Positions 1 to 8,701 of a stretch of 64,000 nucleotides of DNA are shown piece after piece. Made by a program: the position numbers and the translations under genes. Numbering within the stretch: the stretch's first letter is position 1; each line of letters begins with the position of its first letter. The notes under the pieces were generated by a model, which saw only the letters and a list, made by a program, of their open reading frames with translations, searched no databases and was not told the DNA's origin. Origin of the DNA: Caulobacter sp. (lineage in GTDB: Bacteria; Pseudomonadota; Alphaproteobacteria; Caulobacterales; Caulobacteraceae); NCBI GenBank assembly GCA_030683005.1, contig JAUXMY010000027.1, positions 1 through 64,000 of the forward strand. Direction: 5' to 3'.

Positions 1-2
1 GC

Positions 3-200
3 AAGAACCGCTTCGCAGACACCGCTCAGCGCGACACCTTCATCCTCACCTTCGTGAAGGACTACAATCGAACCCGACTGCGATGCCTGGGCCACAAAGC
101 CCCCGCCGAAGTGCTCGACAACCTCCCGGGACACAACACGAATGCCGGGACCCAGTCGCGAGCGCTGGACTCCGGTCAGAATCCGACGGGCGGAGCTTGA
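3..200 (+). CDS. Integrase-core transposase, IS481-like, C-terminal fragment (cut by window start)
   Basis: The frame is open from the first bases and encodes about 65 residues before TGA. It contains DYNRTRLRCLG followed by HKAPAEVL and PGHNT, which resembles the C-terminal end of IS481-type DDE transposases (recalled family knowledge). The catalytic DDE core would lie upstream of the window. The last ~20 codons, after GHNT, fall inside a 16-bp inverted repeat (140-155 and 203-218), so the natural C-terminus may have been replaced by intergenic repeat sequence. Whether the element is intact cannot be judged here. Confidence 0.6.
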   Translation, partial: KNRFADTAQRDTFILTFVKDYNRTRLRCLGHKAPAEVLDNLPGHNTNAGTQSRALDSGQNPTGGA

Positions 201-218
201 ACCTGGGTCCCGGCATTC
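140..218. repeat. 16-bp perfect inverted repeat
   Basis: GAATGCCGGGACCCAG at 140-155 is exactly reversed at 203-218 (CTGGGTCCCGGCATTC). The left arm sits in the tail of the transposase fragment and the right arm lies just after its stop. It may be a dispersed intergenic palindrome or the edge of a degraded IS. It also lies downstream of the minus-strand MFS gene and could act as its terminator stem, although no T-tract is present. Confidence 0.6.
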
Positions 219-240
219 GCCGGGATGAGCGGTGCAGAGA

Positions 241-1611
241 TTACCCCGCCGGCGTCCCCGCTGCCGCCATGGCCTCGGCGTCACGAACCGCCAGGGCGTT
301 GCGAATCTCGTCGTGTTCGACGCGGCCCAGCGCATAGCCCCTCACCGCCCAGGCGGCGAGCAGCACAAGCGTCACCGGCGGCACGGTGTAGAGCAGCAAC
401 AGCCCCATCAGCGCCTCCGGCGTATTGGTCGCATCGGGCGCGGCGTTGAAGCCGAACCCGGCCAGCAGCGGCAGCGCGATGGCCACGGCGAGGGCCGAGC
501 CGATCTTGGCCGTGCTGGTGACCAGCGAATAGAGGATGCCGATGCGGTCCTTGCCCGTTTCCAGCCGCACCTGGTCGCCGACGTCCGCGACCATGGCCCG
601 GACCAGGAAGGCAAAGGCCGACAGGATGCCGCCGGCGAGGAACATGCCGGGCGCCAGCAGCCAGAAGGACTGGGCCGGCAGCATCGGCAGGATGGCCTGG
701 GCGGCGGCGTAGAGGATGGAGGCGAGGATCAGCGAGCGGTGCTTGCCGATCTTCATCGCGCTCCAGGCCCAGATCGGCGCGCCGAACAGGCCGGCCAGCG
801 AGAACAGGATCAGCATGATGAAGGCCTCGGCCTCCGTGTACCCTCGCGCCTGCTTCATGAAGAACAGATACAGCGGCGAGGTGATGGCCGGGCCGAGCGT
901 GAACAGCAGGTCGGCAAGCAGCAGGCGCCGCATCGCGGGATGGGCGATGAGCCGGGGGAAGTCCTTCAGCGAGGCGCGGTCGGCGTGGAGCGAGGGCCGT
1001 ATCGTCTCGGGCGTGGCGACGGTGACGATCAGGGTGGTGAGCGGCACGGTCAGCAGGATGATCCAGCCCATCAGCTGGATGGCCTCGGCCCCCTCCTTGC
1101 CCATCAGGATCGGGACCAGAAGGGCCATGACGCCGCCCAGAACCCCGGTGACGGCGGCGAAGGCGTAGACCTTGGACCGCTCGTCATAGTCGTCGGTCAG
1201 CACCGCGCCCCAGGCGACCTGGGACAGCACCAGCATCGAGAAGCCGATGTACATCAGCGTCAGCCACAGGAAGAGGTAGACCTCGCTGACCCCCGGACCG
1301 GCGAAGAACAGCTTCCAGGTCCCGATCATCAGGATCGGGGCCGACGCGATCAGCCAGACGCGGTAACGGCCCAGGCGCGTCCGGGTGCGGTCCATCAGCA
1401 TGCCGATGGCCGGGTCGACGAAAATGTCGAGCAGCTTCACCGCGCCGAAGATCAGCCCGACGGAGGCGAGCGAGAGGCCGAGCAGGCCCGCGTAGTAGGG
1501 TGGCAGATTGACCAGCAGCGGCGTGCTCAGCGCCCCGACCGGCGCCGTCGCCAGCGAGAAGGCCAGGATGGTGCGGAGCGGAATGGGCCCCTTCGGCTGG
1601 ACAGTGGTCAC
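241..1611 (-). CDS. MFS transporter, GPH-type sugar/cation symporter family
   Basis: A 456-residue integral membrane protein with about 12 hydrophobic segments. The loop after the second helix carries DPAIG (66-70) and DRTRTRLGRYR (74-84), a signature of glycoside-pentoside-hexuronide:cation symporters, so it probably imports or exports a small organic solute together with a cation. The substrate cannot be read from sequence. I chose the GTG at 1611 because AGGGGA lies 7 bases upstream and the protein then begins shortly before the first helix. An ATG at 1653 or 1752 would add a non-conserved tail running into the hairpins at 1688-1758. It is followed upstream by an SDR gene on the same strand. 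Confidence 0.8.
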   Translation of the reverse strand: MTTVQPKGPIPLRTILAFSLATAPVGALSTPLLVNLPPYYAGLLGLSLASVGLIFGAVKLLDIFVDPAIGMLMDRTRTRLGRYRVWLIASAPILMIGTWKLFFAGPGVSEVYLFLWLTLMYIGFSMLVLSQVAWGAVLTDDYDERSKVYAFAAVTGVLGGVMALLVPILMGKEGAEAIQLMGWIILLTVPLTTLIVTVATPETIRPSLHADRASLKDFPRLIAHPAMRRLLLADLLFTLGPAITSPLYLFFMKQARGYTEAEAFIMLILFSLAGLFGAPIWAWSAMKIGKHRSLILASILYAAAQAILPMLPAQSFWLLAPGMFLAGGILSAFAFLVRAMVADVGDQVRLETGKDRIGILYSLVTSTAKIGSALAVAIALPLLAGFGFNAAPDATNTPEALMGLLLLYTVPPVTLVLLAAWAVRGYALGRVEHDEIRNALAVRDAEAMAAAGTPAG

Positions 1612-1687
1612 TGGCGATTCCCCTGCGCCTCTTGCGGGCGTCTCGCGGAGCATCCGCCGATGCCGCCGGGGAAGCGCAAATGAAAAA

Positions 1688-1758
1688 GGGGACATGCACT
1701 TCAGTGCGTGTCCCCTGCCACCAAGTTGATGGGGACACGCACTGAAGTGCATGTCCCC
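1688..1758. repeat. Paired REP-like hairpins (28-bp perfect inverted repeat)
   Basis: Two 28-bp arms, 1688-1715 and 1731-1758, are exact reverse complements separated by 15 bases. Each arm is also nearly self-palindromic (GGGGACA...TGTCCCC around GCACTTCAGTGC), so each can fold alone or pair with the other. This is the architecture of a REP doublet. It lies between the SDR stop and the MFS start, where it could attenuate transcription or shield mRNA ends. Confidence 0.85.
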
Positions 1759-1764
1759 GATGCC

Positions 1765-2670
1765 TCAGCCGCCCGCCATCTTGCGGAAGAACTTCTGGCC
1801 CTGTTCGCCGCCGGCGAAGTAGGCCTTCTGGCCCGCCTCGTCGGTGATCTTGCTCCAGTTGTCGCGGACTTCCTCCACCGACAGGCCGCCTTCGCCGAGG
1901 TAGACGCCCTCGGTCTCGATGATGCGCGACAGCGCGAACACGCCGGCGCCGGCGGTCAGGATGGCACCGGTGGGGGCTTCTTCCGAGGCCAGGTAGACCA
2001 CGCCCGGAGTCACGTACTCGGGCTTCAGCTTTTCCAGCACTTCCGGCGGCATCAGGCCTTCGGTCATGCGCGTGGCGGCCACCGGGCTTATGGCGTTGAT
2101 GTGGATGTTGTTCTTCTGGCCCTCGAGCTTGATGGTGTTCATGAAGCCGATGATGCCCAGCTTGGCCGCGCCGTAGTTGGACTGGCCGAAGTTGCCGTAC
2201 AGGCCCGACGAGGAGGTCGTGACGACGATGCGGCCGTAGTTCTGGGCCTTCATGATCTCCCACACCGCCTTGGTCGGCTTCATGGTGCCCATCAGGTGGA
2301 CGTTCAGCACCAGCTCGAAGTCCTCGATGGTCATCTTCGAGAACGACTTGTCCCGCAGGATGCCGGCGTTGGCGATCAGGATGTCGATGCGGCCCCAGGC
2401 GTCCATCGCGTCCTTGATCATCCTGGCCACGCCGGCGTCGTCGGTGACCGAGCTGCCGTTGGCGATGGCCTCGCCGCCCAGCGCCTTGATCTCGGCGACG
2501 ACGGCCTCGGCGGCGGCGGAGTTGCCGCCCGAGCCGTCCATCGAGCCGCCCAGGTCGTTGACCAGGACCTTGGCCCCGCGACGGGCCAGCTCCAGGGCGT
2601 GCTGGCGGCCGAGCCCGCCGCCCGCGCCCGTGACGATCGCGACTTTACCGTCGAACCGGATATCGGCCAT
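1765..2670 (-). CDS. SDR family NAD(P)-dependent dehydrogenase (3-hydroxyacyl-CoA dehydrogenase-like)
   Basis: A 301-residue short-chain dehydrogenase. The Rossmann motif TGAGGGLG is at 14-21, NAG at 101-103, a serine cluster at 153-155 and the catalytic YGAAK at 166-170. The long glycine- and serine-rich insert after the second strand (about 41-52) and the extended C-terminus resemble the dehydrogenase domain of peroxisomal multifunctional enzyme type 2 and bacterial hydroxyacyl-CoA dehydrogenases. A role in oxidising a beta-hydroxy acyl or hydroxy-steroid intermediate is likely, but the substrate is unknown. The ATG at 2670 has AAGGGAA about 10 bases upstream. It lies 84 bp downstream of csoR on the same strand, with no metal-related feature of its own. 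Confidence 0.85.
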   Translation of the reverse strand: MADIRFDGKVAIVTGAGGGLGRQHALELARRGAKVLVNDLGGSMDGSGGNSAAAEAVVAEIKALGGEAIANGSSVTDDAGVARMIKDAMDAWGRIDILIANAGILRDKSFSKMTIEDFELVLNVHLMGTMKPTKAVWEIMKAQNYGRIVVTTSSSGLYGNFGQSNYGAAKLGIIGFMNTIKLEGQKNNIHINAISPVAATRMTEGLMPPEVLEKLKPEYVTPGVVYLASEEAPTGAILTAGAGVFALSRIIETEGVYLGEGGLSVEEVRDNWSKITDEAGQKAYFAGGEQGQKFFRKMAGG

Positions 2671-2753
2671 GTGCGTGTTTCCCTTGCGCTGACTGCTTGT
2701 CAGATTTGTCGGCGGCGTTTTGCGGCGCAGCAGGGAAGGCGTCAAGTCATGCC

Positions 2754-3029
2754 CTAACGTCCGCTGCGGCCGAAGACCTCCATCAACTCGGCGACCTTCC
2801 GGCGCTGCTCGTCGGCGTCGCCGCTGGCGATGGCGGCCTCGACGCAGTGGGCGACGTGGTCCTTGAGCACCTCTTCCTCGACCTTGCGCAGGGCCGCCTG
2901 CACGGCGGCGATCTGGGTGATCACATCGATGCAGTAGCGGTCCTCGGCGATCATCTTCGACAGGCCGCGAACCTGGCCCTCGATGCGATTGAGGCGTTTC
3001 TCGACCGAGCGGCGGGTGTCACCGTGCAT
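2754..3029 (-). CDS. csoR: CsoR-type copper-sensing transcriptional repressor
   Basis: A 91-residue all-helical DUF156 family repressor. The copper-site triad C33, H58, C62 has the same spacing (25 and 4 residues) as the Cu(I) ligands C36-H61-C65 of Mycobacterium CsoR, which argues for copper rather than the formaldehyde (FrmR) or nickel branches. Basic residues near the N-terminus (R6, R7, K11, R12, R15, R21) would contact DNA. It is divergent from the copper ATPase across 80 bp containing two operator-like dyads, and its Shine-Dalgarno AGGAG lies inside the promoter-distal dyad. Expected role: Cu(I) binding releases the repressor and induces copA and itself. Confidence 0.9.
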   Translation of the reverse strand: MHGDTRRSVEKRLNRIEGQVRGLSKMIAEDRYCIDVITQIAAVQAALRKVEEEVLKDHVAHCVEAAIASGDADEQRRKVAELMEVFGRSGR

Positions 3030-3034
3030 TGAAA

Positions 3035-3051
3035 ATACTCCTGGGGGGTAT
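3035..3051. promoter_or_regulatory. Candidate CsoR operator 1
   Basis: ATACTCCTGGGGGGTAT is a 17-bp imperfect dyad with the G-tract and ATAC/GTAT ends typical of CsoR sites. It covers the csoR ribosome-binding site (AGGAG on the minus strand, 3038-3042). Its centre lies 24 bp from that of operator 2. Confidence 0.7.
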
Positions 3052-3052
3052 C

Positions 3053-3080
3053 TTGTGAATACCCTATGGGGGTATATATA
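3053..3080 (+). promoter_or_regulatory. copA promoter with CsoR operator 2 in the spacer
   Basis: A -35-like TTGTGA (3053-3058) and a -10-like TATATA (3075-3080) are separated by 16 bp. The second dyad, ATACCCTATGGGGGTAT (3059-3075), fills that spacer almost exactly. A repressor bound there would block polymerase directly, which fits copper-derepressed control of copA. Confidence 0.65.
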
Positions 3081-3109
3081 GGCGACATAGGCAATCGGGA
3101 GAAGACCCC

Positions 3110-5485
3110 ATGTCCGGCCATGATCACCACCATCACATCCACAACGCGCACGGAGCGCCGACCACCGGCGGCGCCTGTTGCGCCGGGCATGGCCCGGCCG
3201 GCGACGGGACAGTGAAGGATCCGGTCTGCGGCATGACTGTCGATCCGGCGACGGCCGCCCACCACACGGTGCATGACGGGCAGGGCTACTGGTTCTGCTC
3301 GGCCGGCTGCCGCGAGAAGTTCATCGTCGATCCCGACCGCTACCTGAATCCGGCTCCGGCGGTGCCGACGCCCGCGGGCACGATCTACACCTGCCCGATG
3401 CATCCGGAGATCCGGCAGGAGGGGCCGGGGTCCTGTCCGATCTGCGGCATGGCGCTGGAGCCCGAGACCCCGACCGCCGACGCCGGGCCCAATCCCGAAC
3501 TGGTCGACTTCACCCGCCGGCTGTGGATCGGCGCCCTGCTGACCGCGCCGGTGTTCGCCATGGACATGGGCGGCCACCTGTTGGGGCTGAAGATGCCGTG
3601 GAGCGAGGCGGTCTCGGCCTGGATCCAGCTGGTGCTGGCCAGCCCGGTGGTGCTGTGGGCGGGCTGGCCGTTCTTCCAGCGCGGCTGGGCCTCGCTGCTC
3701 AGCCGCAACCTCAACATGTTCACCCTGATCGCGCTGGGGACCGGGGCGGCCTATGGCTACTCGCTGGTCGCCACCCTGGCGCCGGGGCTGCTGCCGCACG
3801 CCTTCAGCGGCCATGGCGGCGCGCCGCCGATCTATTTCGAGGCAGCGGCGGTGATCGTGGTGCTGGTGCTGCTGGGCCAGGTTCTGGAGCTGCGGGCGCG
3901 CGAGCGCACCGGCGGGGCGATCCGCGCCCTGCTGGACCTGGCGCCGCGCACCGCCCTGCGGTTGGCTGACGACGGAACCGAGACCGAGGTCGGGGTCGAC
4001 GCCATCCATCCCGGCGACCGGCTGCGCGTGCGTCCCGGCGAGAAGGTCCCGGTCGACGGCGAAGTGATCGACGGCCGCACCCACGTCGACGAGTCGATGG
4101 TCACCGGCGAATCCATGCCGGTCCTCAAGGAGATCGGCGCGGCGGTGATCGGCGGCTCGATCAACCAGACCGGCGGCTTCGTGATGCAGGCCGACCGGGT
4201 CGGGGCCGACACCCTGCTGGCCCGCATCGTCCAGATGGTCGCCCGGGCCCAGCGCAGCCGCGCGCCGATCCAGCGGCTGGCCGACCGGGTCGCCGGCTGG
4301 TTCGTCCCGCTGGTGGTCGCCGTCGCCGTCGCCGCCTTCGCGGCCTGGGCCACGGTGGGGCCCGAGCCGAAGCTGGCCAACGCCCTGATCGCGGCCGTCA
4401 GTGTACTGATCATCGCCTGTCCCTGTGCTTTGGGCCTGGCGACGCCGATGTCGATCATGGTCGGGGTCGGGCGTGGGGCCCAGGCCGGCGTGCTGATCCG
4501 CGACGCAGAGGCGCTGGAGCGGCTGGAGAAGGTCGATGTGCTGGTCATCGACAAGACCGGCACCCTGACGCAGGGCAGGCCCGCCCTGACCGGCGTGAGC
4601 GCGGTCGACATGTCCGAGGACGACCTGCTGCGACTGGCGGCCAGCCTGGAGCGGTCCAGCGAGCACCCGCTGGGCGCGGCGGTGGTTGAGGCGGCGCGGA
4701 CGCGCGGCCTTGCCCTGTCGGACGTCAGCGAATTCGACTCCCCGACGGGCCGGGGCGTGGCGGGCCTCGTCGACGGCCGCCGCGTGGTGATCGGCCAGGC
4801 CCGCTGGCTGGAGACGCTGGGGGTGTCGACGACGGCCTTGACGGCCGACGCCGACGCGCGGCGCGCCGACGGCGCAACCGTGGTGTTCGTAGCCATCGAC
4901 GGCGCGGTCAGGGGCCTGCTGGCCATCACCGACCCGGTGAAGCCGACCAGCAAGGCCGCCATCGCGGCGTTGATATCCGAGGGCGTGCGGCTGATCATGA
5001 TGACCGGGGACAACCTCGTCACCGCCCGGGCCGTGGCGCGGTCTCTCGGCATCGATGAGGTCGAGGCCGATGTCCTGCCGGACCGCAAGGCCGCCGTGGT
5101 CGAACGGCTGCGCGCCGAGGGGCGGGTCGTGGCGATGGCCGGCGATGGCGTCAACGACGCCCCCGCCCTTGCGGCGGCCGATGTCGGCATCGCCATGGGC
5201 ACGGGCACGGACGTAGCCATCGAGAGCGCCGGGATCACCCTGCTGCGGGGGGACCTCAACGGCATCGTCAGGGCGCGGCGCCTGTCGCGGGCGACTATGC
5301 GCAACATCCGTCAGAACCTGGTTTTCGCCTTCCTCTACAATGCTGCCGGCGTACCGGTGGCGGCCGGCGTGCTGTATCCGAGCCTGGGCCTGCTGCTATC
5401 GCCCCAGCTGGCGGCGACGGCCATGGCGCTGAGCTCGGTCAGCGTGGTCGCCAACGCCCTGCGGCTGCGGCTGGTCCGGCTGTAG
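3110..5485 (+). CDS. copA: Copper-exporting P1B-type ATPase
   Basis: A 791-residue heavy-metal ATPase that would pump Cu(I) out of the cytoplasm. In order: a His/Cys-rich tail (HDHHHH at 4-9, CC at 23-24), a YHS domain (DPVCGM at 37-42, then C63 and C67), a heavy-metal-binding CPMHPE...CPICGM domain (about 93-118), eight hydrophobic segments, the CPC transport motif at 437-439, the phosphorylated Asp in DKTGTLT (D481), MTGDN and [10 protein letters not shown] in helix 7 and MALSS in helix 8 match copper-type (P1B-1) pumps. There is no classical N-terminal GMTCxxC domain; YHS plus PF19335-like modules replace it. It is divergent from csoR. Confidence 0.93.
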   Translation: MSGHDHHHHIHNAHGAPTTGGACCAGHGPAGDGTVKDPVCGMTVDPATAAHHTVHDGQGYWFCSAGCREKFIVDPDRYLNPAPAVPTPAGTIYTCPMHPEIRQEGPGSCPICGMALEPETPTADAGPNPELVDFTRRLWIGALLTAPVFAMDMGGHLLGLKMPWSEAVSAWIQLVLASPVVLWAGWPFFQRGWASLLSRNLNMFTLIALGTGAAYGYSLVATLAPGLLPHAFSGHGGAPPIYFEAAAVIVVLVLLGQVLELRARERTGGAIRALLDLAPRTALRLADDGTETEVGVDAIHPGDRLRVRPGEKVPVDGEVIDGRTHVDESMVTGESMPVLKEIGAAVIGGSINQTGGFVMQADRVGADTLLARIVQMVARAQRSRAPIQRLADRVAGWFVPLVVAVAVAAFAAWATVGPEPKLANALIAAVSVLIIACPCALGLATPMSIMVGVGRGAQAGVLIRDAEALERLEKVDVLVIDKTGTLTQGRPALTGVSAVDMSEDDLLRLAASLERSSEHPLGAAVVEAARTRGLALSDVSEFDSPTGRGVAGLVDGRRVVIGQARWLETLGVSTTALTADADARRADGATVVFVAIDGAVRGLLAITDPVKPTSKAAIAALISEGVRLIMMTGDNLVTARAVARSLGIDEVEADVLPDRKAAVVERLRAEGRVVAMAGDGVNDAPALAAADVGIAMGTGTDVAIESAGITLLRGDLNGIVRARRLSRATMRNIRQNLVFAFLYNAAGVPVAAGVLYPSLGLLLSPQLAATAMALSSVSVVANALRLRLVRL

Positions 5486-5562
5486 CGCGCCGGCGCCGGG
5501 GGCCGCTTGGCATCAGCAGGATGGCCGGGTGCGTGTGTTGCAGGCCGGCTTCCAGGGGCGGA

Positions 5563-6579
5563 TCACTTGGCCCGGGTCGGAACCTTCATCGCCCGGTCAG
5601 CCGGAACGCCGGTGGCGACGACCTTCTGGGCGCCGGCGACCTTGCCGGGCTTCATGAACTTGACCAGCACGCGCTGGCCGATCAGCAGCGGCGCGCCGTC
5701 GGCGGTGACCACCACCTCGACCACCCGCTCGTCGGACCGCTGCGAGGGGTCGTCCGAGGCCAGCTTGCGGGCCCCGAACACGGCGGCGCGGCGAAGGACC
5801 GTACCGGTATAGACCTTCGTCGGGTCGCCCTCGGGCTGGATCTCGACCTGCTGGCCGGCGGCGACATTGGGGATGTCGCTCTCGACGATCTCGGCGCGGG
5901 CGATGCGCGGGGCGTCCGGCTCGAGGTCGAACATCGTCGAGACGTTCAGCGTCGAGGCGCCGGCGCCGGGATTGGCGTAGCGGCGGGCGATGCGGCCGTC
6001 CATCGGGGCGCGGATCACGGTCAGCTCGAGGTTGTACTCGGCCTCGCGCAGGGCGGCCCGGGCGGTGGCGACGCTGGCGCGCTGGGCGTTGATCTGGGCC
6101 TCCCAGTCGCGGATGGCGTCGCGCTGCTGGTCCATCTTCTGGCGGGCGACGAAGTTCTCGCCGACCAGGCCCTCGAGGCGGGCGTACTCTCGGCGGGCGG
6201 TGTCCAGCTTGACCTGCATGACCGGAATCTGGGCCTGGACCTGGGCCACCTGGGCGCGGGCCCGCTCGACGGCGAGGCGGGCCTCGTCGTCTTCCTGGCG
6301 GGCCAGGACCTGGCCGGAGACGACGCGGTCGCCCTCCTGGACGAAGACGGCCTTGACCACCCCGCCGCGTCGGGCGGCGACCTGGATGATGCCGCCCTCG
6401 ACGTCGACCTTGCCGTTGGCGATGGCCGCGTAGGGACTGACGACCTTGGTCGCCGCCGCCTTGTCGGCCTCCGCCTTCTTCGCCGCCCCGGCCCGGGACA
6501 TCATGGTCCAGCCGACGAGGGCGAGGATCACCACGACCAGGCCGATCCACAGCCATTTGTTCTTCAGGAAAGCGGGCAT
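5563..6579 (-). CDS. Periplasmic adaptor (membrane fusion) protein of an ABC exporter, HlyD/DevB-like
   Basis: A 338-residue protein with one N-terminal membrane anchor (about 9-28), a lipoyl/biotinyl half-motif (GGVVKAVFVQEGDRV), a long alpha-hairpin coiled coil (about 95-190, rich in A, Q, R and E) and a closing beta-barrel (APMDGRIARR onward). It would link an inner-membrane exporter to the outer membrane. It is the last gene of a three-gene operon, 22 bp after the ATPase, with GAAGGA 8 bases before the ATG. This adaptor-ATPase-FtsX-type permease set is the DevBCA/MacAB-like arrangement. No outer-membrane factor is encoded nearby. Confidence 0.85.
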   Translation of the reverse strand: MPAFLKNKWLWIGLVVVILALVGWTMMSRAGAAKKAEADKAAATKVVSPYAAIANGKVDVEGGIIQVAARRGGVVKAVFVQEGDRVVSGQVLARQEDDEARLAVERARAQVAQVQAQIPVMQVKLDTARREYARLEGLVGENFVARQKMDQQRDAIRDWEAQINAQRASVATARAALREAEYNLELTVIRAPMDGRIARRYANPGAGASTLNVSTMFDLEPDAPRIARAEIVESDIPNVAAGQQVEIQPEGDPTKVYTGTVLRRAAVFGARKLASDDPSQRSDERVVEVVVTADGAPLLIGQRVLVKFMKPGKVAGAQKVVATGVPADRAMKVPTRAK

Positions 6580-6601
6580 TTCGTCGGTCCTTCAGGATCG
6601 G

Positions 6602-7357
6602 TCAGTGCGACGCCAGCGCGGCGTCGGGGTTGGGTGTGCGGCGCTCGTCGGCGATGATCTTGCCGTCCTCGATCTGGATCACCCGGTCGGCCCAGGCCTC
6701 CAGGCGCGGATCGTGGGTGACGCAGATCACGGCGGCGCCGTGTTCGGTGGCGGCCCGGCGCAGCAGGCGGATGACCACCTGGCCGTTCTCGCCGTCCAGG
6801 GCCGAGGTCGGCTCGTCGGCGAACAGGATCCGGGGGTCCTTGGCCAGCGCCCGGGCGATGGCCACCCGCTGCTTCTCGCCGCCGGACAGTTCGGATGGTC
6901 GCTGGTTCAGGCGATGCCCCAGGCCGACCTCGACCAGCGCCTCGGTGGCGCGGCGCCTGGCCTGCGAGGGTGTCAGGCCCTGGTACTTGAGCACCGTGGT
7001 GACCTGCTGCAGCGCCGTGAGGGCCGGGAACAGGTTGAAGCCCTGGAAGATAAAGCCGCAGTGGTCGAGCCGGAAGCGATCGATCCGGGTCGCCGACAGC
7101 TTCCACAGGTCATCGACATCCAGCGCGTCGACCCGGCCCTCTTCCGGGCGAAGCAGGCCCGAGAGGGCGGCGATCAGCGTCGACTTGCCCGAGCCGGACG
7201 GACCCATGACCATGGTCAGGTCGCCATGACGGGCGTCGAAGTCCACGCCCTTGAGCACCTCGATGAAGGTCTTCGCCGACTTGAACCGCTTGACGAGTCC
7301 GGTGGCCTCGATGGCGAATTCGCCGTGCTTGCCGTGAACCTTGGTATGACTGTTCAT
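6602..7357 (-). CDS. ABC transporter ATP-binding protein (MacB/LolD/DevA type)
   Basis: A 251-residue nucleotide-binding subunit. Walker A GPSGSGKST is at 52-60, the Q-loop at Q105, the signature LSGGEKQR at 157-164, Walker B/DEP at 178-183 and the switch histidine H215. The ATG at 7357 overlaps the permease stop in ATGA, so the two are translationally coupled. The sequence class is that of ATPases paired with FtsX-like permeases, which act by mechanotransmission on periplasmic or membrane-embedded substrates rather than by alternating-access import. Confidence 0.9.
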   Translation of the reverse strand: MNSHTKVHGKHGEFAIEATGLVKRFKSAKTFIEVLKGVDFDARHGDLTMVMGPSGSGKSTLIAALSGLLRPEEGRVDALDVDDLWKLSATRIDRFRLDHCGFIFQGFNLFPALTALQQVTTVLKYQGLTPSQARRRATEALVEVGLGHRLNQRPSELSGGEKQRVAIARALAKDPRILFADEPTSALDGENGQVVIRLLRRAATEHGAAVICVTHDPRLEAWADRVIQIEDGKIIADERRTPNPDAALASH

Positions 7358-8526
7358 CGCAGCAGGTCCGCCGGCTGGCTGTTCTTCAGGATGCCCAGCG
7401 ACAGGAAGCCGGACAGAATCGCGATCAGGATCAGGCCGACGCCGACTGTGACCAGCAGGGCCAGCGGCAGGCCGATGACCACCGCGTTGGCGGCCGCGAA
7501 AAGCTTCACCAGCCACGTCAGGCTGATTGCCGCCACCACGCCGATCACCCCGACCCAGAAGCTGAGTTCGACGACGATCCGGCGCAGCGAGCCCATGCTG
7601 ACGCCCAGGGCCCGCAATGAGGCGAACTCCTTGATATTGGCCATGATGGCGCCGCGAAGTGTCTGCCAGGTGATGGCCACGCCGATGATGACGCCCAGCA
7701 CCACGCAGCCGCCGATGATGATGACCAGGATGCCCTCCTCGAACATCGCGCCGGCGTTGGCTTCGGCCAGTTCCGCGCGGGTCCAGGCCTTCCACTGACC
7801 GTTGCCCAGGCTGTTCAGTTCGGCGGCGACGGCGGTGGTGCGGGCCGGGTCGCGCAGCTTGACCATCAGCGGGCCGGTGCGCGCGCCACTATCGCCCTGA
7901 CCCATCATGCGCAGGCTGTCGCGCGACATGACGATCATCGGCTGCATCATGTTGGGATAGCCGCGAAGCACCCCGACCACCGTGACCGTCTGGCCGTTGT
8001 AGAGCGCCTTGTCGCCCAGCTTGACGCCGAGCGTGCCCAGCGATGTCTCGTCGATGGCGATTGTGTACGGCTGGCGCAGAGCCTCGACCAGTTCCTGCGA
8101 GTAGTCGACGGGAATGGTCACCGAGCCCTCGCGGGTGTCGATGATGCCGGTCATGACGAACTTCTGCCGCGGAGCCTTCTGGCGCGCCCGCTCGGCGGCG
8201 CTCATGGTCGGATTGTAGTCCTTGACCGACTGGAAGGTGCCGCCGGTCGTGAAGAACGACTGCACCTCGACCACGTCGGGGTGATTGTAGACCAGCGGTA
8301 TGAAGCGGCGAGGCACGCCGGAGGGGCCGCTCATCATGTTGGTGGCCCCTGGCCGCATGACGATGATGTCGGCGTTCGACCGCTCGGTCTGGGCAGTGAA
8401 GCTCTGGCCGATGCCCATGAAGACGCCGGTCATGGCCAGGACGAGCAGGCCCGAGAGGGCAAGCGCCATCACCGCCGCCATGTAGCGGCGCCATTCGTAA
8501 ATCAACGTGGCCAAGGCCAGCGACAT
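7354..8526 (-). CDS. ABC transporter permease, FtsX/MacB family (DevC-like)
   Basis: A 390-residue protein with one N-terminal helix (about 15-38), a large periplasmic domain (about 40-260) and three C-terminal helices, the FtsX layout. It is the promoter-proximal gene of the exporter operon and is divergent from the S46 peptidase gene across 175 bp. The ATG at 8526 is preceded by GGGGAGA at a rather long spacing. Longer in-frame starts would run into the divergent gene and are unlikely. The substrate is unknown; heterocyst-type glycolipid, antibiotic peptide or lipoprotein export are family precedents only. Confidence 0.85.
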   Translation of the reverse strand: MSLALATLIYEWRRYMAAVMALALSGLLVLAMTGVFMGIGQSFTAQTERSNADIIVMRPGATNMMSGPSGVPRRFIPLVYNHPDVVEVQSFFTTGGTFQSVKDYNPTMSAAERARQKAPRQKFVMTGIIDTREGSVTIPVDYSQELVEALRQPYTIAIDETSLGTLGVKLGDKALYNGQTVTVVGVLRGYPNMMQPMIVMSRDSLRMMGQGDSGARTGPLMVKLRDPARTTAVAAELNSLGNGQWKAWTRAELAEANAGAMFEEGILVIIIGGCVVLGVIIGVAITWQTLRGAIMANIKEFASLRALGVSMGSLRRIVVELSFWVGVIGVVAAISLTWLVKLFAAANAVVIGLPLALLVTVGVGLILIAILSGFLSLGILKNSQPADLLR

Positions 8527-8701
8527 TAGGTGGAGTCTCCCCGGAGCGCCCGAATAACGTGGTTGCGGTTCTGGACGCGGTGAGGGCGGCGGCCAAGTTA
8601 AATCGGGGTAAGGCCTTGCCGAAAGGCTGGCCAAACGCGTTGCCGGCGCGCTAAGGCCGCGCCCGAACAGGCAAGATCGTCCCATTTCTCGTGAGATTTC
8701 A

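Noticed and set aside
1184..2263. A 359-codon minus-strand frame spanning the SDR-MFS junction
   Set aside because: Reads out of phase through both well-supported genes and through the hairpin doublet.
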